Positions 1 to 6,074 of a stretch of 58,272 nucleotides of DNA are shown here, piece after piece (within the stretch, counting starts at the first letter, position 1; every line of letters begins with the position of its first letter). Position numbers and translations under genes: made by a program. Where the stretch lies: the NCBI GenBank assembly GCA_026391655.1, contig JAPLDR010000126.1, forward strand, positions 1-58,272, in the 5' to 3' direction. Source of the DNA: Bacteroidia bacterium. GTDB taxonomy: Bacteria > Bacteroidota > Bacteroidia > Bacteroidales > Prolixibacteraceae. A model generated the notes under the pieces. That model worked only from the letters and a program-made list of their open reading frames with translations, was not told the DNA's origin and ran no database searches.

Positions 1-1
1 G

Positions 2-97
2 CTTTTAAAAATGCCTCAATTAAAGAATGGAGCTACTTATCTTTACTGTAAACACTGTGATAAATATTCAATTTTAGGCAATTCTTTCAGGAGATAA
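2..97 (+). CDS. C-terminal end of an unknown small protein (5' end outside window)
   Basis: An open frame enters from the left edge and stops at TAA 95-97. It contains one CxxC pair in 'YCKHCDKY', which would suit a zinc ribbon, and ends in a basic tail. A good intrinsic terminator begins 30 bases after the stop, which supports a real gene ending here. Only about 31 residues are visible, so no family can be named. Confidence 0.3.
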   Translation, partial: LLKMPQLKNGATYLYCKHCDKYSILGNSFRR

Positions 98-126
98 AAC
101 CTGTAAAATAGTATTACCACTAAACT

Positions 127-150
127 AAATCCGCTCCGCGCGGATTTTTT
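127..150 (+). terminator. Intrinsic terminator
   Basis: Perfect 8-bp stem (AAATCCGC 127-134 pairing with GCGGATTT 140-147), a 5-base loop and a run of T to 150. It would end the transcript arriving from the left edge and separates it from the next gene. Confidence 0.8.
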
Positions 151-178
151 AATTTACAATAAATTTAAACAGAATAAA

Positions 179-208
179 TTGCTAATGAGAATACTATTAC
201 TAAATTTG
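179..208 (+). promoter_or_regulatory. Bacteroidetes-type promoter for the gene at 251
   Basis: TTG at 179-181, a 19-base spacer, then TAAATTTG at 201-208, which matches the Bacteroidetes -7 consensus TAnnTTTG exactly. The expected start of transcription is near 215, giving a leader of about 35 bases. Inferred from consensus only. Confidence 0.55.
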
Positions 209-250
209 TTAAGTTTTAGAGTTGATTTTATGGCATGAATTCATTTCTTT

Positions 251-1054
251 ATGAAAAGATTGTTTTTGCATTTGAAGAAACATGAATACCGAAAGGTTAC
301 CTATAAACAAATTATTGATTTTTTTTATGAATTAATTTCGAAATACGTTGACATATATAAATTAGAGTATATGAAAAAGCTAAAGCTTGACATTATTGTT
401 TTAATCATATCTATACTGAGTTTAATATGGGTTATTTTATATAAAACTATCTTTTTGTACAGAGAAGAGTTATTCAATTATGCGAGTGAATTTGGCGAAA
501 TAGTATATGGTATTTTAGGTTCCGTAATAGCATCTGGAATTTTTTACTACTTTGTTGTTTATTTAGACAGAAACAGAAAAGAAAAAATAGTAAATGAAAT
601 TATAAAACATAAATTAAGCAGTATTGCTGTTGGCTTGTATATTATCAAAGAGCATGTTTTCCCGCATTTTGGACTGAAGTATGACGATAAGATACCTGAT
701 TTAGAAGAGTTTATGAAGAGATGTAAAGGCATTGATTTAAGAACAAAAGCACCTTATATTCCAAATACTTCAAATCAACCAATAAATTGGTATCAGTATT
801 TTAATGTTTTTTTTCAATCTGATAATTATAATTCAAAATTGCTTTATCAACATATAATGTATTTAGACATTGAATTAGTTGAATTGTTGGACAAAATTCA
901 ATATAGTAATTTTCAAAGAGCTTTAGACAGTTTTCGGGAAAATGGATACACTCACGATATTTCAGGAGCTCCTGGACCTTTCTGGACGTATCTGAAAGAT
1001 TTAGAAGCAATCTCAAATTACGGAAGACGAATTGGTAAAAAAAACAACAGATAA
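251..1054 (+). CDS. Hypothetical two-helix membrane protein
   Basis: 267 residues, family not recognised. A basic N-terminus is followed by two hydrophobic helices (about residues 46-65 and 85-104) with a short loop between them, then a soluble C-terminal domain of about 160 residues rich in aromatic residues. No signal peptide or catalytic motif was recognised. The gene has its own promoter-like sequence and is followed after 137 bases by a RES-domain gene on the same strand. The coding sequence is very AT-rich compared with the core genes further right, which suits an acquired accessory gene. The architecture (small membrane anchor plus cytosolic domain) resembles membrane partners of defence effectors, but that is only an analogy. 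Confidence 0.7.
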   Translation: MKRLFLHLKKHEYRKVTYKQIIDFFYELISKYVDIYKLEYMKKLKLDIIVLIISILSLIWVILYKTIFLYREELFNYASEFGEIVYGILGSVIASGIFYYFVVYLDRNRKEKIVNEIIKHKLSSIAVGLYIIKEHVFPHFGLKYDDKIPDLEEFMKRCKGIDLRTKAPYIPNTSNQPINWYQYFNVFFQSDNYNSKLLYQHIMYLDIELVELLDKIQYSNFQRALDSFRENGYTHDISGAPGPFWTYLKDLEAISNYGRRIGKKNNR

Positions 1055-1058
1055 CATG

Positions 1059-1176
1059 GGTTTGCCCCAAGTGGCGGTGAAGTGTTTGATTGAGCGTTTT
1101 TGCTTCTGACAAAGATCTTACAAGAAATAGTTTAGTGCTTCTAAATCACCACCTGCAGCAAGCTTGAAACCATTAA
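1059..1176. repeat. Imperfect inverted repeat between two accessory genes
   Basis: The left part (1059-1080, with GTGGCGGTGA) and the right part (about 1146-1176, with TCACCACCTGC) are imperfect inverted copies separated by about 65 bases. The layout recalls folded recombination sites that flank gene cassettes, but the diagnostic GTTRRRY end of an attC site is not seen. Function unknown. Confidence 0.3.
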
Positions 1177-1191
1177 GCATCACCTTAAAAT

Positions 1192-2124
1192 ATGCCTACA
1201 CCAGACGAAACTAGACAATTTATTGAGACAATTCCCAATGAAGTAAAAAACTTGTCGTATGACGAGGTATTAAGACTTTGTAATCAGTTTTTCCCCTCAT
1301 TACCATTATTTGTTGTTGACTTTACAAACGAGCCATTCTATTTTAAACAAATAGAGTGGGGAGGCTTAAATGTAATTCATAGAGGGAGAGAAATTACTAA
1401 TCCACAGAATAGTCCACATCCATTTGTTTCGGACATATCTTACATACCTGATAAAGATTTAGACAAGATTAAAAGCTTTGGTAGAGTTAATAAAAAGGGA
1501 GAGGCTATGTTTTATGGCTCATTGAATTTTGCAACAGCTTGTATTGAGACATTATCAAAAGGAGAAGATTTTAGAAAGACTGGTTCTGCGATGGTAAGTA
1601 TTGGAACTTGGAAATTTGAAAAGCCATTAAAACTTGTTCAAATGCCACATTCTAAGAAGGTTTGGAAGGAATTCTATCAGACGGTTTCCTTTAAATCAGG
1701 GAAGATAACTGAAGAACAAATAATAGAGCATAATGAGCATTTAAGAAAACAGATTAATAATGACCTTGCCTACGAAATACTTGAACTATTTGGAGACGCT
1801 TTTGCTAAGTTCGACACTAAAGATGATTCAGACTACTATCTTAGTAATTACTTTGCTGATAGAATTTTTAAAAGACTAAACGAGTTCAAAGTTGGAGAAG
1901 ACATTGACGGTATTATATATCCAAGCGTTCCCAGCTCCTATCTTGAGAACAATATTGCTTTGAAACCAAGTGTAATTGACTCTAAGCTGAAATTTATAAA
2001 AGCAATGCAAGTTTGGGTTGTACATCATTTAGACAGAGGAGGTGGAGGGGAATTTATACCTATTAAACAACAAGTAAGTGCAGATAGCGCAGGTAAACTA
2101 TCCTGGCTTGAGCAAAGCAGGTGA
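1192..2124 (+). CDS. RES-domain protein (long, solo form)
   Basis: 310 residues. Three RES-family blocks are visible in order: an Arg in 'VIHRGRE', the central 'GRVNKKGEAMFYGSLNFATA' followed by a conserved 'CIE', and the late 'DGIIYPSVPSSYLENN' block. RES domains of toxin-antitoxin systems degrade NAD+; whether this one is active is not known. It is about twice as long as the RES toxin at 3231-3698, with an extra N-terminal stretch of about 70 residues and a helical insertion around residues 165-225. No Xre/MbcA-like antitoxin gene adjoins it; the neighbour is the two-helix membrane protein. After the stop, another frame stays open and could encode a plausible tail ('GVEEAYGKFK'), so a late frameshift cannot be excluded. 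Confidence 0.7.
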   Translation: MPTPDETRQFIETIPNEVKNLSYDEVLRLCNQFFPSLPLFVVDFTNEPFYFKQIEWGGLNVIHRGREITNPQNSPHPFVSDISYIPDKDLDKIKSFGRVNKKGEAMFYGSLNFATACIETLSKGEDFRKTGSAMVSIGTWKFEKPLKLVQMPHSKKVWKEFYQTVSFKSGKITEEQIIEHNEHLRKQINNDLAYEILELFGDAFAKFDTKDDSDYYLSNYFADRIFKRLNEFKVGEDIDGIIYPSVPSSYLENNIALKPSVIDSKLKFIKAMQVWVVHHLDRGGGGEFIPIKQQVSADSAGKLSWLEQSR

Positions 2125-2396
2125 ATTAGGTGTTGAAGAAGCATATGGCAAATTCAAATAAGATTTAATGAATGAAGAAGGTACTGGAAATAGCGTGTAC
2201 TAACAAGTTTTATACGTTGTTGATAAGTCCATGAAAGGGCAAATTGGTTTTTATGCTGTGAAAACACATATGAATGACTTTAAATTTTGGTGACCCCTCT
2301 AATGTCCCCTCAAATAAAATTGGCATATGTAACTCGGTGATTAATAGTAGTTTGTGTTTTGTTTCAGATATCCTGACAGGACTACAAAATAAAAAT
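2125..2396. other. Intergenic region without a recognisable gene
   Basis: AT-rich stretch between the long RES gene and a convergent ATPase fragment. Short open stretches in several frames end quickly, and no promoter of the TAnnTTTG type or repeat shared with the rest of the window was seen. It looks like decayed accessory DNA. Confidence 0.5.
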
Positions 2397-2439
2397 AAAC
2401 ACTTCTACTAATCAATTGATTTTGGAGGTGTTTGTTTTT
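2397..2439 (-). terminator. Probable bidirectional terminator
   Basis: AAACACTTC (2397-2405) pairs with GAGGTGTTT (2425-2433) through nine positions with one G:U, enclosing the smaller palindrome AATCAATTGATT. T-rich tails lie on both sides. On the minus strand it sits about 45 bases after the stop of the ATPase fragment, where a 3' terminator is expected. Confidence 0.6.
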
Positions 2440-2483
2440 ACGAGGATATTTATGGTTCAATGTAATTTTATGACAACCGTTTT

Positions 2484-2639
2484 TTACATATCGTTCAGAG
2501 AAAAACCTTTAAATTCAGCCGAATATTCTTTTAACTGGGCTTGCAGATTCTTTGCTTTTTCCTGTAATTCGGTTAAGCTGATATTTTCCTTTTTGCGTTT
2601 GACTTCAGCAAACAGCATCGATTTTTCCAGGTCATTCAC
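2484..2639 (-). pseudogene. C-terminal fragment of an ATPase gene (DUF234-type AAA family)
   Basis: On the minus strand about 51 codons read 'NDLEKSMLFAEVKRK' followed by a charged helix and the ending 'FKGFSLNDM'. From memory this resembles the C-terminus of Bacteroidetes ATP-binding proteins with a DUF234 domain, where the nuclease-like 'AEVKR' core sits near the end. The frame closes at a TAA a few codons upstream of the GTG, so the ATPase domain and the start are missing. A terminator-like hairpin follows it. It is a leftover of a gene lost by deletion or insertion, about 1.1 kb from an intact ATPase of a related class. Confidence 0.6.
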
Positions 2640-2702
2640 TGTTGCAAAATTTTATTTGTAGATAATTTGTTTTAAAACTTTTCAACAATTTAACGCAATG
2701 GG

Positions 2703-2732
2703 CATTACTGTAATGTGCATTGCAATAATGCA
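2703..2732. promoter_or_regulatory. Two adjacent small palindromes upstream of the TA operon
   Basis: CATTAC-T-GTAATG (2703-2715) is followed directly by TGCATT-GCAAT-AATGCA (2716-2732). Both are perfect 6-bp inverted repeats. They lie 113-142 bases before the antitoxin start and may be additional regulator sites; this is inference. Confidence 0.4.
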
Positions 2733-2743
2733 AATACGCTATA

Positions 2744-2799
2744 TTTTGATATTGTAACAACAACTATTTTAAAATAATTTAGCCACCACAATATCAAAA
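2744..2799. promoter_or_regulatory. 12-bp perfect inverted repeat, probable antitoxin operator
   Basis: TTTTGATATTGT (2744-2755) and its exact reverse complement (2788-2799) are separated by 32 bases. A third partial copy, TTTTGATAT (2838-2846), runs into the start codon of the antitoxin. The centres of the three boxes are 47 bases apart on both sides. Such spaced boxes fit autoregulation by an HTH antitoxin, possibly with looping. Confidence 0.55.
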
Positions 2800-2807
2800 A
2801 ACGGAAA

Positions 2808-2831
2808 TTATTCGTACCTTTGAGCGAATAA
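2808..2831 (+). promoter_or_regulatory. -7 promoter element inside a 7-bp inverted repeat
   Basis: TTATTCG (2808-2814) and CGAATAA (2825-2831) are perfect inverted copies that bracket TACCTTTG (2815-2822), a match to the Bacteroidetes -7 element. No convincing -33 element is present. A repressor bound to this dyad would block transcription of the antitoxin/toxin pair. Confidence 0.6.
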
Positions 2832-2844
2832 ATTCACTTTTGAT

Positions 2845-3231
2845 ATGAGTGCACTTGAAATTTCAGAAAAAGATTTTTTAACAGGGGCCAGAAACGGTAT
2901 TCAAAAATCAAGGCTTCTGTCAATTGCCCTGGAATCGGGATTAACGCTGAAGGAACTTAGTTCGTATCTGCGGATTTCAACACGGTCAATTCAGGAAAAG
3001 GAACCATCTCAATTTATTGCTCCTGGTCCTTCTGAAAGGGCATTATATATTGCAAAGCTTTTCAAATCAGGAAAGGAGCTATTTGGCAGTATGGATAAAT
3101 TCCATAACTGGCTGAATTCAGAAAATTCAGTAATGGGTGGTGAAAAGCCCGTTTCTTACCTGGACACATTTTCCGGCATACAACTGGTGATGGACGAATT
3201 GAACGCTATTGAATACGGATTCTCTGCCTAA
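2845..3231 (+). CDS. Type II antitoxin, Xre/MbcA/ParS family
   Basis: 128 residues. An N-terminal HTH-like region (about residues 17-50, 'LTLKELSSYLRISTRSIQ') is followed by the toxin-binding DUF2384-type region: 'AERALYIAKLF'-like here as 'SERALYIAKLFKSGKELFG', then 'FHNWLNSEN' and a C-terminal 'LDTFSGIQLVMDELNAIEYG'. This is the antitoxin that neutralises RES toxins and normally represses its own operon as a complex. It precedes and overlaps the toxin by one base (TAATG). The dyads upstream, including one box touching this start codon, are the likely operators. Confidence 0.9.
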   Translation: MSALEISEKDFLTGARNGIQKSRLLSIALESGLTLKELSSYLRISTRSIQEKEPSQFIAPGPSERALYIAKLFKSGKELFGSMDKFHNWLNSENSVMGGEKPVSYLDTFSGIQLVMDELNAIEYGFSA

Positions 3232-3698
3232 TGATCGTTTACAGGATTACAAAAAAAGAACATGCAGCCCTTGATGGAATGGGAGGCCTTTATGGCCCGG
3301 GCAGGTGGCACAGAAAGGGAAACTTAGTCGTTTACGCTTCAGAACATGCCTCTTTGGCAGCATGGGAAAAAATTGTCCATATGGCAAGTTTTGAAAACTT
3401 TCCAAACGATCTTCTACTTGTCAAAATTGAAATACCTGACGAGATAGAAATACGAACGGTTCCACAAAATGTTCTGGCAAAGGGATGGGATAGCTTCCCT
3501 TTTATTAGTGAGACTGTTAGCTATGGGTCTTCCTTCTTACAGGATAAAGTATGCCTGGCACTCAAAGTGCCTTCAGCTATTATCCCGGACGAATTCAATA
3601 TTATTTTAAACCCTCTTCACCCCGACATACAAGGTTGTAAAGTGATCAGCGCAATTCCTTTTGTTTTCGACAAAAGAATTTCAAAATACAATTCTTAA
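3231..3698 (+). CDS. RES-domain toxin (NAD+-degrading type)
   Basis: 155 residues, the usual length of a RES toxin. The family motifs are all visible: the Arg in 'VYRITKKEH', 'LYGPGRWHRKG', the Glu in 'YASEHASLAAWEKIVH', and the final 'VPSAIIPDEFNIILNP' block holding the conserved Ser and Asn. Characterised members degrade NAD+ and stop growth unless bound by the Xre-type antitoxin. The start codon overlaps the antitoxin stop, which couples translation. The next gene is on the opposite strand, 20 bases beyond the stop, with no hairpin between. Confidence 0.9.
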   Translation: MIVYRITKKEHAALDGMGGLYGPGRWHRKGNLVVYASEHASLAAWEKIVHMASFENFPNDLLLVKIEIPDEIEIRTVPQNVLAKGWDSFPFISETVSYGSSFLQDKVCLALKVPSAIIPDEFNIILNPLHPDIQGCKVISAIPFVFDKRISKYNS

Positions 3699-3718
3699 GT
3701 AAATGGTATTATCAGGAG

Positions 3719-5023
3719 CTACTCTGGTTGCAAACACCACACAGCATACAAAGGCACTGATCTAATGTGATTTTCGAAACCAAAGTTTTTTCCTGAAATG
3801 CGAATGGCATACCTGCAATTGTACTGTTTCATAAACATGTTGAGCGATGCTGATTTTGTCCTTTTACCCTTTTTTACCTCAACCGGAATAACCTCACCGG
3901 CAATCTGTAACACAAAATCCAATTTGGCGGTATTCTCGTTTTTCCAGTAAAACAGGGGAAACCCATTGCAAACCAGTGCCTGCGCCACATAATTCTCGCT
4001 TATCATTCCTAAAAACATATTATTTTCTTCTATTGACGACAATATTGTTTGGGTTGCCATTCCCGATTTCATGGTGAGCATACCGGCATCGCTCATATAC
4101 AGTTTAAAATCGCTTAAATCGGTGTATGCAGAAACGGGCATGAATCCGTGCTTGGTTTTCTGACATTTAAGAGCTATGCCGGCATAAACAAGCCATTCTA
4201 TTGATTCGCCAAAAATGGTTGCCGTTCCCCCACGCTGAACAGTTTTATATTGGAACTTAACATTTTCCTTTGCCAATTGAGCCGGAATAGAATTATAACA
4301 TGCCCTGATTTTAACTGCTGTTGCCGGGTTTGCATATTTTGCCATATCTGCAATGTATTCGTTCAAAATTCGTCCCTGAACATCTTTTACAGTCAGAAAA
4401 CTGTCTGTGTCAATAAACTCTTTTACTGCCGCAGGCATTCCGCCAACAATAAGAAATCGGTTATAAAGTTCCAGCGCTTCATTGTGAAGGGCAGTCGGCA
4501 ATGGCTTATTTTGATTAAAATGATTCAAAATTTCCTGGCTCAGCGTTGTGTGTTTCATTGCCCAGAGAAATTCCTCAAAATCCATAGGGAACATTGACAA
4601 TTCGTCTACTTTTCCTACAGGGAATGAATATTTTTCGCGATTGACAGCAACTCCAAGTAAACTTCCCGCAGCAACTATATGATATTGAGAAGCTTCTTCA
4701 CAAAAAGCTTTCAGCGATAACAAGGCACGCGAACAGGATTGTATTTCATCAAGTATTATCAATGTTAGCCCTGGAATAATGCGTATATCGGAATACGATT
4801 CAAGGTACTGAACTATATGTATCGGATTAATGTCACCGTCAAAATAAGAATTTATCCTGCTGTTTGTCTCCAGATTGATATAAACAAACTGGTTGAAATG
4901 AGCAGAAGCAAATTCCTTTAAAATATATGTTTTCCCTACCTGCCTGGCGCCATTCAAAATCAGGGGCATCCTTCCAGGTTTATTTTTCCATTGAATAAGT
5001 TGATCAATTATCCTGCGCTTCAT
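3719..5023 (-). CDS. AAA-type ATPase with DUF4143 domain
   Basis: 434 residues, full length for this family. The N-terminal AAA_14 domain has Walker A 'GARQVGKT' (about residues 25-32) and Walker B 'LTLIILDEIQS' with an adjacent 'SCSRALLSLK'. The C-terminal DUF4143 region (about residue 230 onward) contains the restriction-nuclease-like core 'LDFVLQIAGEVIPVEVKKGK'. Such proteins are common in Bacteroidetes and archaea, often in many copies, and their role is not settled; nucleotide-dependent DNA or partner binding is likely. The gene stands alone behind a promoter whose -33 box lies in a 34-bp palindrome. It converges on the RES toxin gene. Confidence 0.88.
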   Translation of the reverse strand: MKRRIIDQLIQWKNKPGRMPLILNGARQVGKTYILKEFASAHFNQFVYINLETNSRINSYFDGDINPIHIVQYLESYSDIRIIPGLTLIILDEIQSCSRALLSLKAFCEEASQYHIVAAGSLLGVAVNREKYSFPVGKVDELSMFPMDFEEFLWAMKHTTLSQEILNHFNQNKPLPTALHNEALELYNRFLIVGGMPAAVKEFIDTDSFLTVKDVQGRILNEYIADMAKYANPATAVKIRACYNSIPAQLAKENVKFQYKTVQRGGTATIFGESIEWLVYAGIALKCQKTKHGFMPVSAYTDLSDFKLYMSDAGMLTMKSGMATQTILSSIEENNMFLGMISENYVAQALVCNGFPLFYWKNENTAKLDFVLQIAGEVIPVEVKKGKRTKSASLNMFMKQYNCRYAIRISGKNFGFENHIRSVPLYAVWCLQPE

Positions 5024-5046
5024 ACTTTATGGTCATGATTCAGTGA

Positions 5047-5077
5047 CAAAAATAACATTTACTATGAATAAATCAAA
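5047..5077 (-). promoter_or_regulatory. Promoter of the AAA/DUF4143 ATPase gene
   Basis: On the minus strand TTTG (5077-5074), a 19-base spacer and TATTTTTG (5054-5047) fit the Bacteroidetes -33/-7 consensus. Transcription would begin near 5040, 17 bases before the ATG. Confidence 0.65.
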
Positions 5078-5096
5078 ATATTTTGATTTATTCATA
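5063..5096. promoter_or_regulatory. 34-bp perfect palindrome over the promoter, probable operator
   Basis: The half-site TATGAATAAATCAAAAT (5063-5079) is followed immediately by its exact reverse complement (5080-5096), without a loop. It covers the -33 element of the ATPase promoter. A loopless AT-rich palindrome of this length is better explained as a dimer binding site than as a terminator. The regulator is not obvious. Confidence 0.6.
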
Positions 5097-5175
5097 CACA
5101 TCAATCATTTCAGTTATTCTTTATTGAACTTTGGTGAGAGCAGAGCGTCGTTTTGTCATTGAAATCCGTTTAACT

Positions 5176-6066
5176 CTAAAATCCTGGTTTCAGGTAATAC
5201 CTTACCATGATTGTCAATCCCAATGATTCGACTGATGCTTTACTACTTCCTCCCATAAAACTATTAATCTGATTTACGTCTGACGAAAGCTGGAATTTTT
5301 CAGGAGAGGTGTATGCCGAGATATTCGAAAGCGATTTGCTATAGGTTGCAGCGATTCCAATCTGAATGTTTTTCTGAACAAAAAAATCAAATCCGGCGGT
5401 GGCAACAGCATTAAAATTAACCGGTTTTATTTTCATTTCACCACCTGAGAAACTATTAATGTTGCTCGGAAAACCATAAGCAGGGAGATTTTCCAGAAGC
5501 ACATTGTACGCAGGATAATATCCTTTAAAGGTGAAGGTTCCGCTGCTTGTGTATTTTTTATTCAACGTAACTGCCATATTTATACCTGGCTGTAAGAAGA
5601 AACCGATTGATTTACTTAAAGGTAACCTGATATTTATACAAAACGGGACACTCAAAAATCCGATTTTCTGGACCTCTTTAATATCAACACCCGAAACCCG
5701 CCGTTCGTAGGCTTCGTTCTCTGAATCAGTTGTGTTAAACTTATTTTCGTAGGCGGCAAGCGTTAGCTGTGAATTATATGAAACAAAACCGATTCCGGAT
5801 GAAAGTCCAAAATTGTTTGAAAAAAAGTATCCAACCTCTACTAATCCCCCGAAAGAAGTCTGTTTGTTGGAAACGAGATTTGAAACGGATAAAACTCCTC
5901 CATTTTCAATATATGTCTGAGATGGTCCGAAACTAAGACCAACAAACAGGCCGGGTTTAACAACTCTGCTGCTGTCAGCTTCCTGAGAATAGATTTCATA
6001 TTGAGAGCATATCATCATGAATGCGATGAGAAAGATATGGATGATGGATATTTTTCTGATTTTCAT
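5176..6066 (-). CDS. Outer-membrane beta-barrel protein (PorT/OMP_b-brl-like)
   Basis: 296 residues with a clear signal peptide (hydrophobic 'IIHIFLIAFMMICS', processed near residue 28). The mature part has the alternating pattern of an 8-10 strand barrel: 'GLFVGLSFGPSQTYI', 'GGLVEVGYFFSNNFGLSSGI', 'VPFCINIRLPL', 'FQPGINMAVTLN', ending 'LGLTIMVRYYL'. This fits the PorT-like family of Bacteroidetes outer-membrane proteins; the exact role is unknown. It starts 8 bases after the stop of the M6 protease gene, so the two are probably cotranscribed. Confidence 0.75.
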   Translation of the reverse strand: MKIRKISIIHIFLIAFMMICSQYEIYSQEADSSRVVKPGLFVGLSFGPSQTYIENGGVLSVSNLVSNKQTSFGGLVEVGYFFSNNFGLSSGIGFVSYNSQLTLAAYENKFNTTDSENEAYERRVSGVDIKEVQKIGFLSVPFCINIRLPLSKSIGFFLQPGINMAVTLNKKYTSSGTFTFKGYYPAYNVLLENLPAYGFPSNINSFSGGEMKIKPVNFNAVATAGFDFFVQKNIQIGIAATYSKSLSNISAYTSPEKFQLSSDVNQINSFMGGSSKASVESLGLTIMVRYYLKPGF

Positions 6067-6074
6067 GATTATAT

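Noticed and set aside
1055-1191. An integron attC site
   Set aside because: The fold is suggestive, but no GTTRRRY core or integrase was found.
2416-2661. Plus-strand open frame of 81 codons
   Set aside because: It is the shadow of the minus-strand ATPase fragment, whose residues match a known C-terminal pattern.
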